Below are positions 11,880-23,600 of a DNA stretch of 64,000 nt, in pieces (position 1 is the stretch's first letter; each line of letters opens with the position of its first letter). The notes beneath the pieces are model-generated. The model had not been told where the DNA came from. It searched no databases and was given only the letters and a program-made list of their open reading frames with translations. The stretch comes from Nyssa sinensis (taxonomy: Eukaryota; Streptophyta; Magnoliopsida; Cornales; Nyssaceae). The position numbers and the translations under genes are program-made. Location of the stretch: the NCBI GenBank assembly GCA_008638375.1, contig CM018035.1, positions 21,806,307 to 21,870,306 of the forward strand, given 5' to 3'.

Positions 11880-12480
11880 TTCAGAAGTATTTCAGCTTTA
11901 TCAACAGTGACAAGCGCTCCCTCCGAGCTCCCAGTTGTTTTTGATTGCGGGTGTTGATTCCAACCACTCATAGCTGTTTCCTATTACATCAATCAACACT
12001 GTTGATAAAACTGAAATACGTTTAAATACATCAATCAACACATCAATTGTCAATCTTCGATCTTCGGCCATGGCAGTTGATATACGAGATATCATTTGAT
12101 ATAAGAGGAAACAGCTGTGAGTGGTTGGAATCAACATTCGCAATCGGAAACAGCTAGGAGTTGGGAGGGAGCGCTTGTCACTATTGATAAAGCTGAAATA
12201 CGTTTGAAATATATCAATCAACACATCAATCGTCAATCTTCGATCTTTGGCAATGGCAGTTGATGTTGATATACGAGATATCATTTGATATAATAAGAAA
12301 TAACTGTGAGTGGTTGGAATCAACACTCGCAATCAGAAACACCTGGGAGCTGGGAAGGAGCGCTTGTCACTGTTGACAAAGCTGAAATACGTTTGAAATA
12401 CATCAATCAACACATCAATCGTTAATCTTCGATCTTCGGCCAAGGAAGTTGATATACAAGTCAATCCTCCGCCATGCTAC
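11880..12480 (+). repeat. ~186-bp tandem units at the fold-back centre
   Basis: The core 'cacatcaat(c/t)gt(c/t)aatcttcgatc' occurs at about 12039, 12222 and 12411, each preceded by 'gctgaaatacgttt', giving units of 183-189 bases. A further unit at 11880-11990 is inverted relative to the others and continues the left arm. Confidence 0.85.
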
Positions 12481-13868
12481 TGTTGTTAAACTCTTCTTCT
12501 GCTGACCTAGACCCATCTTTTGTTTTTGGAAATCTCTTCTTCCTCTTCTTACAATCTGGCTTTCAGGTATTCTAGCCAATTTTCTTAGACGACACCGCAT
12601 GTATTTTCTTCACATATTCAACATCTTAGGGGGGAGAGAGAGATTTTGTGAGAATTCTTATGATCACTATAATTTATACAATCGGAGAAAGTTGGTTTTG
12701 AATTGTTGAATTGTATGTTGATAGATTCCATATTTAGCCTCTTTATTCATTTCATATTAATCATAAATTATATTCGAATTTAGTTTATGATGCATAAATT
12801 TGAACATGAAGTAATCCATTATATGTGTGTTGATGTTTTGAACATAAATAATGAAATTTGCGTACATTGTGTTCTTCAAAATATCAACATGAGCCTTCTT
12901 GGTAATTTTTTTTTCTTTCTTCAAATTCAAATTTTTTTTTTACTTTATACATAATTCACTAATTCTTTTGAATTGGTGATTTCACTAATTCTATTTCTTT
13001 TTATTACGCAGGACATGTTTTTATGCCATTTGTGGTCGTTATGACCATGTTTGGAATTCTATTCTTGGCAAGCGTGACTTTTTTATTTTATTTGGATGGA
13101 ATTCACCTCGGGTATATTTACATGTTTTATCATCTTCGGATTTGGTTAACAAGAATAGTTAAAAGCTACTATAATTTTCATTCATAATCATTTGATGTTG
13201 TCAGATGAGCCCCTAAGACACTGATTCTCAAGTTCAATCTGACATTGAGAATCAGCTTCCATTTGTCAGAGAGAAGATGAAGCCCATCTTTTTTTTAACA
13301 AATGACTTCAAAGTTGGAGTCAACCCTTCCCATTAAGGTTAGACATATATATATTGATTTTCATAAAAAGAAAAAAAGAGATTCGGATTTTTTTTGTTTT
13401 TCTTTTTATCTCTTTGGTTTTTGTTGTATGTTATATTTCTAATTCGTATGTGAATGTGTTTGTGCAGGGGAAGGGTTTTTTTGCGACATCCAGGTTTTTT
13501 TGTCTTTTTTGGATTGATCTTTTGCCTATCTAAATTGGAGGGAGTTTTTTTGAAAGCAATGTATTTTTTTTTAAAAAAATATTTTTTGAATTATATATTA
13601 AAAAATATATATATTTTTGAAAATAATGGAAGACAATACCAAATTATGTAAATTATGTCTTCAGCTGCTGTATAACCCTTCCCCCCAAAAATATATGCTA
13701 TTAGTTTGTTTCAATGACAACATATTTTTTTCTTTTTGTGCACGTTGTCCAGAATGCAAGCTCTATATTTATCATAACATTTATTTTCCTTTAATGAAAA
13801 AAAGGTTGTAGCAAGTTTTCTACCTCTATTCAATACAAGTCAATTTTGCTATTTGCTATTTGTTATTT

Positions 13869-16764
13869 GATAAAATATACTTGTATGAACTTATAAATGA
13901 TAAAATAGACTTGTATGAACTTACAACACTCAGTTTGGATCACTGATTTGAAACTCATACAACTTTCTGCTTAAAAAAAGACCAATTTTGGGGTTTTGAC
14001 GGATCAAAATACCAGATATCCGACCTAACGGCCTCGAAACTCCATCACACACCTCAAAAATGACAAAATAGACTGGTACGAACTTACGACACTCGGTTCG
14101 GATCACCGGTGTGAAACTTATGCAATTTTCTACTCTAAGAAGGCCCATTTTGGGGTTTTGACGGATCAACATGCCGGATATTGGCCTAACGTCCTCGAAA
14201 CCCCATTACACACCTCAAAAATGTCAAAATAGACTTATAGGAACTTACAACACTCGGTTCGGATCATCAGTTTGAAACTTATGCAACTTTTTGCTTTAAA
14301 GAGGCCCATTTTGGGGTTTTGTTGAATCAAAATGTCGGATATTGGCATAACTACCCTAAAACCCCATCACACCACACAAATGACAAAACAGACTTGCACG
14401 AACTTACGACACTCAGTTTGGATCACCGGTTTCAAATTTATTCAATTTTTTGCTCCAAAAAGGCTTATTTTTGGGTTTTGATGGATCAAAATATCGGATA
14501 TCAACCTAACAGCCGAGAAATCCCATGACACATCATACAAATGATAAAATAGACTTTTACGAACTTACGACACTCAGTTCAGATTACTGGGTTGAAACTT
14601 ATGCAATTTTATGCTATAAAAAGACCAATTTTGGGGTTTTGATGGAACCAAATGTCGGATATCGCCATAACTATCTTGAAACTTGATCACACACCTCACA
14701 AATGATAAAATAGACTTGCACGAACTTATGGCACTCGGTTCGGATCACCAGTTTCAAACTTATGTAACTTTTTGCTCCTAAAAGACTCATTTCGGGTTTT
14801 GATGGACGAAAACACCGGATATCAACTTAATAACCTAGAAATCCCATCACACACCTTAAAAATGGAAAAATAGATTTGTACGAACTTATGACATTCGGTT
14901 CGGATCCCTGGTTTGAAACTTATGCAACTTTCTATTCCAAAAAGACCAATTTTAGGGTTTTGACGGACCAAATTACCAGATATCAACCTAACGGCCTTGA
15001 AACCCCATCAGCCACCTCAAAAATGACAAAATAGACTTATACGAACTTACGACACTCGGTTCGGATTACCGGTTTGATACGTATGCAACTTTTTGCTCCA
15101 AAATGGTCCATTTTGGGGTTTTGAAGGATCAAAATGCCGGATATCGGCCTAATAGTCTCGAAATCCCGTCACACACCTCAAAAATGACAAAGTATACTTG
15201 TAGGAACTTACGACACTCAGTTCGGATCACCGCTTTGAAACTTATGCAACTTTATGGTTTAAAAAGGCATATTTTGGGGTTTTGACGGATCAAAATGCCG
15301 GATATCGGCCTAACTACCCTAAATCCTAACACACACTTCACAAATGATAAAATAAACTTGCACAAACTTACGATACTCGGTTCGGATCACCTGTTTCAAA
15401 CTTATGCAACTTTTTGCTTCAAAAAAGCCCATTTTCGGGTTTTGATGGACCAAACCACCGGATATCAACCTAACAGCCTAGAAATCCAATCACACACTAT
15501 ACAAATGATAAAATAGACTTGTACGAACTTACGATACTAGGTTCGGATCACCGGGTTGAAACTTATGCAACTTTATGCTCTTAAAAGACCAATTTTGGGG
15601 TTTTGATGGACTAAAATGCCAGATATCGTCCTAACGACCTCGAAACCCCATCACACATATCACAAATGATAAAATAAACTTGTACAAACTTACGGCACTC
15701 GGTTTGGATCATCGGTTTGAAACTTTGCAACTTTCTACTCCAAAAAGACCAATTTTGGGGTTTTGACGGACCAAAATGCCGGATATCAGCCTAACTACCC
15801 CGAAACCCCATCACACACCTCACAAATGATAAAATAGACTGGCACAAACGTACGGCTCTTGGTTTTAAACTTACGCAACTTTTTGTTCTAAAAAAGTCCA
15901 TTTTCCAATTTCGATGGACCAAAACACCGGATATCAACCTAACAACCTAGAAACCCCATCACACACCTTACAAATGATAAAATTAACTTGTACGAACTTA
16001 CGACACTCGATTCGGATAACCGGTTTGAAATTTATGCAACTTTTTGTTCCAAAAAAGCTCATTTTAGGGTTTTGACGGACCAAAATATCGGATATCGACG
16101 TAACGACCCCGAAACCCCATCACACCTCACAAATGATAAAATAGACTTGCATGAACTTACGACACTCGGTTCAGATTACCGGTTTGAAACTTATGCAACT
16201 TTTTGCTTACAAATGATAAAATTGACTTGTACGAACTTACGACACTCGATTCAGATAACCGGTTTGAAATTTATGCAACTTTCTATTCCAAAAGGCCCAT
16301 TTTAGGGTTTTGGCAGACCAAAATATTGGATATGGATGTAACGACCCCGAAACCCCATCACACACCTCACAAATGATAAAATAGACTTGCACGAAGTTAT
16401 GACACTCGGTTCAGATTACCGGTTTGAAACTTATGCAACTTTCCACTCCAAAATGCCCCATTTTGAGGTTTTAACAGACCAAAACACCGGATATCAACCT
16501 AACAAGCCCAAAACCCATCACACCTTAAAAATGATAAAATAGACTTGCACGAACATACGACACTTGGTTTGGATCACCGGTTTAAAACTTATGCAACTTT
16601 CTGCTTCGAAAAGACCAATTAGGGGTTTTGATGGACCAAAACGCCGGATATCAGCCTAACGAGCCCGAAGCCCCATCACACAGCTCACAAATAACAAAAT
16701 AGACTTGCATGAATTGACGATACTCAATTCGGATAATTGGTTTGCAACTTATGGTATTTTATGC
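13869..16764 (+). repeat. 161-bp satellite array, about 17 monomers
   Basis: The core 'ggggttttgacggatcaaaa' or a variant occurs at about 13990, 14152, 14313, 14473, 14633, 14793, 14954, 15115, 15276, 15436, 15597, 15757, 15908, 16066, 16304, 16464 and 16621. Spacing is 160-162 bases except for one shortened monomer (151) and one 238-base step. Other conserved blocks are 'gacactcggttcggatcacc', 'ccggatatc' and 'aaaccccatcacacacctca'. The array starts with a partial unit directly at the end of the fold-back and ends in a partial unit before a poly-A run at 16790. Open frames in it are satellite translations and not genes. Confidence 0.97.
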
Positions 16765-17038
16765 CGTTTTTACTATTTATGCATGCAAAAAAAAAAAAAA
16801 AAAATCACATTTTGTAGTTATATATATTTAATAAGTGTTTTAATATATATCATTTGATCTCTATTTCAGATTGATTTGAATTATTGTGTCGTCGTCTTTC
16901 TGTTCTACATTGGAACTTACTTTTCTCTTTTATTTTATTTTTCTTTTCCTAGACATCTGTAGTTACATTTTTAATACAATTTTTTAATTTTGTATTTATT
17001 GAGAAATTTTACTTTTACAATTATAAGTAATTACTAAT

Positions 17039-17073
<35 letters not shown>

Positions 17074-17164
17074 TGCACTTCTTTTTTAATATTTTTATTT
17101 CATTATGTTTGGAATTATTTTATATCAAGATGATTGATACAAGTTTTAAACAGGAATAAAATAC
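16765..17164. other. AT-rich spacer with poly-A and (AT)15
   Basis: Contains poly-A at about 16787-16803 and an uninterrupted (AT)15 at 17041-17070. Nothing else recognised. Confidence 0.7.
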
Positions 17165-17621
17165 ACAAAAAAAAAAAAAAAAAATTCTGGTCCAAAGTAG
17201 CCCCAAAAAAAAAAAAAAAATTAACTTTTAGCGATGCACACAAAGGCGTCGCTGAAAGTTTTAAATATGAGTTTTAGCGACAGTTCACAGTCCTTGCTAA
17301 AAATATACTTTTAACAATGCACAGAGGTCATCGCTAAATAATTTCAATAACAAATTATTAGCAACGCATTCTGAGCGTCGCTAATAATATACTACTAGTG
17401 ATGTCTATTGCGTTCTCTGCATAGCATTAGTAACGCCACACTTGATTATTAGTGACACACAATGTGCGTTGCTAATAGTGATTTTTAGTTATGCCTATTC
17501 GTGTGCATGCCGCTAATAAGATTAGCGACGCACCTGGCGTCGCACACTTGTGCATTACTAACACTATTTAGCGACGCAAATGGGTATTATTAGCGACGCA
17601 TGCTTGGCTTTTCTTTTAGTG
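17165..17621. mobile_element. CACTA (En/Spm)-like terminal region
   Basis: From 17228 onward at least ten short motifs of the type TTAGCGACGC or its complement GCGTCGCTAA occur in both orientations. Dense subterminal copies of such a motif are typical of plant CACTA elements. The segment ends at 17621 in TTTTCTTTTAGTG, the complement of CACTAAAAGAAAA, as expected for a CACTA terminal inverted repeat. The other end is not clear; two poly-A tracts at 17170-17220 precede the motif region and no CACTA terminus was found there. No transposase is present. Either a short non-autonomous element or one end of a larger deleted one. Confidence 0.65.
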
Positions 17622-20066
17622 GCATTTTCATGGTTCTTAAAAAACCAACTATAATTTTTAGAAACACATTTTGAAACCAAAGCAAGAGGACGTGAAACCA
17701 TAGGCAGATGAAGCTTGAAGCTTGGTTTGCATTCACGTCAATCCATTATGTCCTTGTTCTAAGGTTTTACTTCCATATGTGCCAGCACTGCACTGATAGT
17801 CGATTTATGATTCCATATGTGTCAGCACTACACTAATAGTCGATTTATGATTTTACATACTCGCAAGATATGTTCGAGTATGATTTTACACTGATCTGTT
17901 GATGTGATTCATATTGCTTTGGCTTCTTTGTTTTGATCTACATCTATAATTGATTCTTTTAGCTTTGGCAAATCTTGATTTGTGTCGTCGATTTATGATT
18001 TTTCATACTGGCATGATATGTTCGGGTATGATTTTACACTGATCTGTTGATGTGATTCATATAGCTTTGGCTTCTTTGCTTTGATCTGCATCTATAGTAG
18101 ATTCTTATAGCCTTGGCAAGTCTTGCTTTGTAAAAGCAACATCTCAGTCTAGGAATTATGTAGACATGGATTGAACACTCGAACTGAAACTTTAAACCAC
18201 AAAACATAGGCATCGGTTACACAATGTTTTCAGAAATCCAAGAAACATAAAGTGATAGTTTCAATAGGTTTTGATGTTTGATTGGTAGCTTCATATAGTC
18301 TGATCTTTTACCTGACATCTTTTTCTTATTTTTTCTCACAACCATTTCAAGGTCTGATGTCTTGTGTTCAGTGAAAAGAACGATACTTGTTTTTGATAAT
18401 AAATCTGGTATTTTTTTTAAAAACTTTTTTTTGTGTGTTGTGCTCTTGGAATGCTTTTTATACTTTTGTGGTACCAACTGATCTTTGCATTTTCCTCATT
18501 TGTCTCTGGTACTTGAATTTGATTTGTATTTACAGATGAGTTTTCAAAAGCACATATAATATTGCTCACACGTGTTGTTGATCTTTTTCACTCTTGTGAG
18601 CTGCTTATATCTCTGCCATTCCTTTTTTGAATGGCAAGAGTATGCAATTGCAAAGTCATTGACATTTTTGATGCTTTGTTCAAGTACAACAATTCTGGTC
18701 ATGTATGTAGAAATCAAAAGAATTTATGTACTTTAATTGGTGGCTCACTATCTTTCAAATATAAAATAATTGGTCAAACATTACTAGTTTTTTGATGAAT
18801 AATTTTTTCAATATAATTTATCTATATGCTAAAAGTGGTCAATTTAATTAACAAAATTATTCTAGCATGTCCTATGATTCATGTTCCTATGGTGGGGGTT
18901 CGTTATTGGCGGCCTTTGAAAGGGTTGTTTACCTATATTTTATTTTATTTTTTAATACTTTTCCTTTATTGGTCTGGCTTCTCAACAAATGAACAGTGCT
19001 TATTCTTGTAAAAGCTTGGTGAGAGGAAAAAAAAGGAAAAAAAAAAAAAGACTTGGTATTTCTGACTTTAAATCTCTGTTCTGGTGGTGATTTGATGTCC
19101 TTGGCAATGGGAACCTTATTTTAGGCTCTAGTAGTCTATCTGCCTTGAGCTAAGAAAGATTAGCTGGTTTTTGTTTATGGCTTATAACATTCTAAGATTG
19201 TATTTGATTTATTTATATATAAGCTTACTCATCTTGGTTGCACTTGCCGGTTCATGGCACTTTCACGGTCAGTGTGTGTTATTAGTTTCTGTTTGAAGTG
19301 TGCACGCTTCACATAATTGGTGAAAAAGGCTGAATAATGATATCAGGTTGATAGAAATTATTGATAAAAATGTTTTCAGGTTAAAATCTGACTTCTCAGC
19401 TTTATCTTTGTTAAAATTTGTATTGAACCTCATTTGGTCACTATGATTATATGTTAGAAAGTTCATATATTAATTCAACCCCAAGTACTATGTCTCCACT
19501 TCATTTTCCTTGACTATGTACTGCTATGTTTTAATGATTGTTGTTTAACGGAAGCGAGAAAAATATACAATCACGGTAAGAATAAAAGAGTATTAACTTT
19601 ACGTGGTTTGGCAAATTGTCTACATTGATGGACGAAAAGTACATTATTTAATATTTCCAAATCTTAAAATACGAAAAGGGGGCAAAAATTGTAAGACTAG
19701 GTTGAGTGCCGATTGGCACACAAAGGGTTTGTGGCACTTGAGTGCTGATCGGTACTCCCTGGGTGTTGTGCAGCTCATGCTAGTGACACGATGGTCCATG
19801 TCTTTTATTTTTTATTTTTTTAAACTTCTTTCAAACTTTTTGATACTTATACCAATCAATAAACAAAAGAGGGGGTTTTCTAGGTATAAGTGTTGTATGG
19901 TTACTTCTGATAATGTACAAAATAGTTTATGTGTTAGTCAGCTCAAGAATGCAAGACCCAAGAAAGCAATGATGAATAGTTTAGGAATGTTGTTCTTTTC
20001 CTTTTTTTTTTTTATTTTAATTCTCTTTAAAATGGTTCTATACCTTTTTTTTTTTTCTTGTTTTGT
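17622..20066. other. Unassigned region with a 148-bp tandem repeat
   Basis: No gene or intact element recognised. Two units with 'cgatttatgatttt(a/t)catac' and 'gatctgttgatgtgattcat' start at 17841 and 17989. A segment at 19690-19790 contains GTGCCGATTGGCACAC and resembles, in opposite orientation, the repeats at 51.65 and 54.5 kb. The phrase 'tttacgtggtttggcaaatt' near 19598 is of a kind often seen in plant LTRs. The longer frames here (61-157 codons) lack domains. Confidence 0.5.
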
Positions 20067-20071
20067 TGACT

Positions 20072-20281
20072 TGTGAATCAATTAAATTATGTTAGTATAG
20101 TTTTAGTAGGATTCTTAATTTTGAGTTCTAGTAGTATTTGATATATTTTAAGTAAGTTGTATCTTAAATAAGAGTTGAGTAATTTATTATTAGTAGGACT
20201 ATGAATTTTTATTCTAGTAGAAATAGTATTATTAGTTTAAATGAAATTAGAAGTTCTAATTACATTAGAAGTATACTTAAT

Positions 20282-20318
<37 letters not shown>

Positions 20319-20588
20319 GCCGCGTGCTGGTAATAGGTGTGAGACAGCTAAAATACAATTAGTCGTTGCCCAAAAAATAACTAGTGTTGTGAGGTGGAGA
20401 AAAGTTTTGATTCAAAATTTCTTTGCATGTTTCACTAGGCAAGCCTATGTCATATCTTTCTTTTTCCTTTTGATTCTTTACATCAGGAACTTATTTTTTT
20501 CCCCTATGCTCCAAGGTTGCTGTGATTTAATCAAACGATATTTTTGCTTTGTTTCGTTCTGATTTATGAGAAATTTATAGATTCAACA
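20072..20588 (+). repeat. 5' LTR of the copia element (517 bp)
   Basis: Starts TGTGAATCAATTAAA and ends GATTCAACA. Contains a (TA)n run at about 20287-20312 and matches 25058-25564 along its length. The exact start was chosen because it gives the perfect TGACT target duplication. Confidence 0.93.
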
Positions 20589-20622
20589 ATTTGCATCAAA
20601 GCTTGGTTTTTATTTTGTGAGG

Positions 20623-23600
20623 ATGACATCGCTTATTTATGCGGTGCATAAATTTGATGGGAAAACTCCTTTTTATATTTGGGAGAGTGCGATGATAATA
20701 ATTTTTTGATTCAAGTGGCTCCATGACAAAGTTCATTAAAAAAGAGCATGCAGTAGATGCATATGAACAAATAAGACGAGTACATTTTAAAATTTTAAAT
20801 TATATTTATCTAGTATTAGAGTTTTCTATTCTTTGTAAAATTCTCTATGTTCAAATTGCGTAATAAGCATGGGATATTCTTAGAAAAATATGTTGGTGTT
20901 GATAAGGTGAAAAATGACAGATTAAAAAAATTGCATAAAGATTTTGAGTTGTTGCAGATAGAAAAATTAGAAATTATTTTTGATTATTTTTTATGAATCA
21001 CGACATTTTTAATGAGATGAGTACTAATGGTAGACAAATAGTAAATTGTCAAATAGTTGAAATAATCCTTCAAAGCTTGGCAATGTGGTTGAATATAAAG
21101 TGATTGCTATTGAAAAGTGTACTGACTTGGAGTCCATAACAGTGGATTAATGAGTTCGTTGACGGTTCATGAACAACGCTTGAATGAGAGATTAAAAAAT
21201 TCAGTGGAAGAAGCTTTGCAAACTCAATTAAATTTGAAGAAGGAAAAAAAAACGAGTTTTAGAATAATTTAGGATTTAATCAATGTTTTCAAGGCTACTA
21301 AACAGAGGATAAAATCACAACAATAGAGGAGGCAGAGGATAGAATCACAACGATAGAAGAGGCAGAGGTAATAATGGGTAAAACAGATCTGGTAAAGGAA
21401 GAGGTAGAGATAATCAGTGGTAGAAGAATAATTGGCAGCACAGACTAGTTCAAAGAAGAGGGGATGATAACAATTTTAATTCACAATTTTATAAATTTAA
21501 TATTTAATGTTTTAATTGTGCCAAGTTTGGGCTTAAAAAATTTGGTTACTGATCTAAAAGATCAAATAACAGAGATCATCAAACTAATGTTGTTGAAAAT
21601 AATCTTAGTGGTAATAATGATTCAGAGATTGTGTTGTTGGCCTGAAACATTGTGAATAATGATGAAGGTACTAAGTGATAATTAGATACTGGTTGTAGTA
21701 ATTACGTGTGTGGTAAAAAAGAAATAGACATGTTTTTTAATTTGAATGAGTCCTTTCGATTAGATGTAAAGTTTGAAAATAATTCAAAAGATACTTGTGA
21801 TGGGTAAAAGTAGAATTGCAATTAGTTTGAATAATGGGTCTCATAAATATATTTTAGATGTGTTCTATGTATTAGGTATGCAACAAAATTTGTTGAGTAT
21901 GGGAAAACTTTCAGAGAGAGGTTATGGTATGCGAATTCACTATGGAGTTTGCACAATCTAGGATGTTCATATGGGGTTAATAGCGAAGGTAAACATGACT
22001 CTAAATCATTTATTTTCAGTGAGTATTAAATGTGAGAATTTACCTTGCTTTTGTTTTATAATTAATGATGATGGTTGGTTATGGCATATGCATTTTGGGC
22101 ATGTGAATTTTGGTAGTTTTAATTTTCTTGCTAGAAAATATTGGGTTTCTGGTCTGTCTGTTATTGATATTTCAAGCAGAGTTTGTGAAACTTATGTTAT
22201 GGAAAAAAACATTGAGATGTTTTTCCTTTAAGAAATTCATGGAGAGCCAAGAGGTTTTTGGAGTTGATTCATTCATATTTGTGCTTAGTGGAGGTATCTT
22301 TTAATGGTGGCAATAGGTGTTTTATTATATTCATTGATGATTTTAGCATAAAAGCATGATTTATTTTTTGCAACATAAATTTGATGTTTGTGATACTTTT
22401 AAAAAATTATAGGCCAATGTTGAAAAGTGAAGTGGATAGTAAATTTAAACTTTGAGAATTGATAGAGGTATAGGGTATCTTAATTGTGATGATTTTTTTA
22501 GAAAATCATGGTATTATGTATCAATTGATTGCTAGATATATAAATATATTCTATAACAAAACAGAGTGGCAGAGAGAAAGAATAGAATTGTCATGAAAAT
22601 AGTTAGATGCATGTTGAAATTTAAAAATATGCCAAAAGGATTTTGGGCTGAAGCTGTTACTTGTGTTATCTATGTTTGAATATGTGTCCTATAAGAAATG
22701 TTTTTAACAAGGCCCTGCAAGAATCCTGGAGTGGACAGAAGCCTATTATTAAACAATTAAGGTGTTTGGATCTATAGCATATACTCGTGTCAGATTATGT
22801 TAGAAAGAAACTTGATGATAGATGTAAAAAGTGTATTTTTATTGGCCATAGTCAGTTGTTAAAGGTCTACAAGTTGTACATTCCAATAACATAGAAGGTG
22901 ATTATAAGTTGTGATGTAACTTTTGATGAGTAAGGAGTTTGGAATTGGTCTTAGAATGATTAAATCTAGTCAGGTTTAAATCTTTAATATTGCAGATCTA
23001 TAGATTGAAGTACAGAGTGAGTTTCATATTAGTGATTCTCTATTTTTAGATGTGTCATCACCTCATGTAGACTCCTCTAGTCATCTTCAACGCCAGCGTC
23101 GCTTGCTTGCTTACAGGATTATGTTGTTGGTAGTGATAATGAGCCAACTAATGAAGATTTGATGAATTTTGCTTTATTTGCAGATTATGATCTAGTGACT
23201 TTTGAAGAAGTTCTTCTGATGATCATTGAATTAAAGTTATGGATGATGAGATTCAAACAATTGAGAAGAACAAACACATGGCAACTTACAATTCTTTCTA
23301 GTGGTAAGAAACCAATTGGTGTGAAGTGGGTGTATAAGACAAAGTACATGTCTAATAGTGAGGTTGATCGCTTTAAAGCGAGATTGGTGGCTAAGGGTTA
23401 CAAACGAAAGTCAGGTATTGATTATTTTGAAGTGTTTACTCCTATTGCTAGACTTGATACAGTTTGTATGTTCATTTGTTTTGTTACTTAAAATAATTGG
23501 AGAATTTTTTAAATGGATGTTAAATTTGCTTTCTTGAATGGTGTAATTGAAGAAGAGGTTTATGTTGAGCAACATTTCAGTTATGTGATAAAAGGGCATG

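Larger units (their letters stand above)
10405..13871. mobile_element. Large fold-back element with ~1.5 kb arms
   Basis: The left arm (about 10405-11980) is the imperfect reverse complement of the right arm (about 12290-13871). Matching landmarks include 'aatcaaatagcaaatgg' at 10405 against 'gctatttgttatttgat' at 13871, the 'gggaagggttgactccaac' block at 10958 against its complement near 13310, and the 'aagatgggcttcatcttctctc' area against 13280. The centre holds tandem ~186-bp units. Right-arm positions about 13009-13130 and 13468-13560 follow acceptor-like 'cgcag' and 'gtgcag', which hints at captured exon-like sequence, but no protein was recognised. A Mutator-like element with long TIRs is one option; no 8-9 bp target duplication could be seen. 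Confidence 0.8.

Noticed and set aside
13869..16764. CRISPR-like array
   Set aside because: The whole 161-bp unit is repeated without unique spacers, so it is a satellite.
19603..20076. 157-codon open frame
   Set aside because: Crosses repeat-like sequence with poly-T and runs into the copia LTR; no domain.
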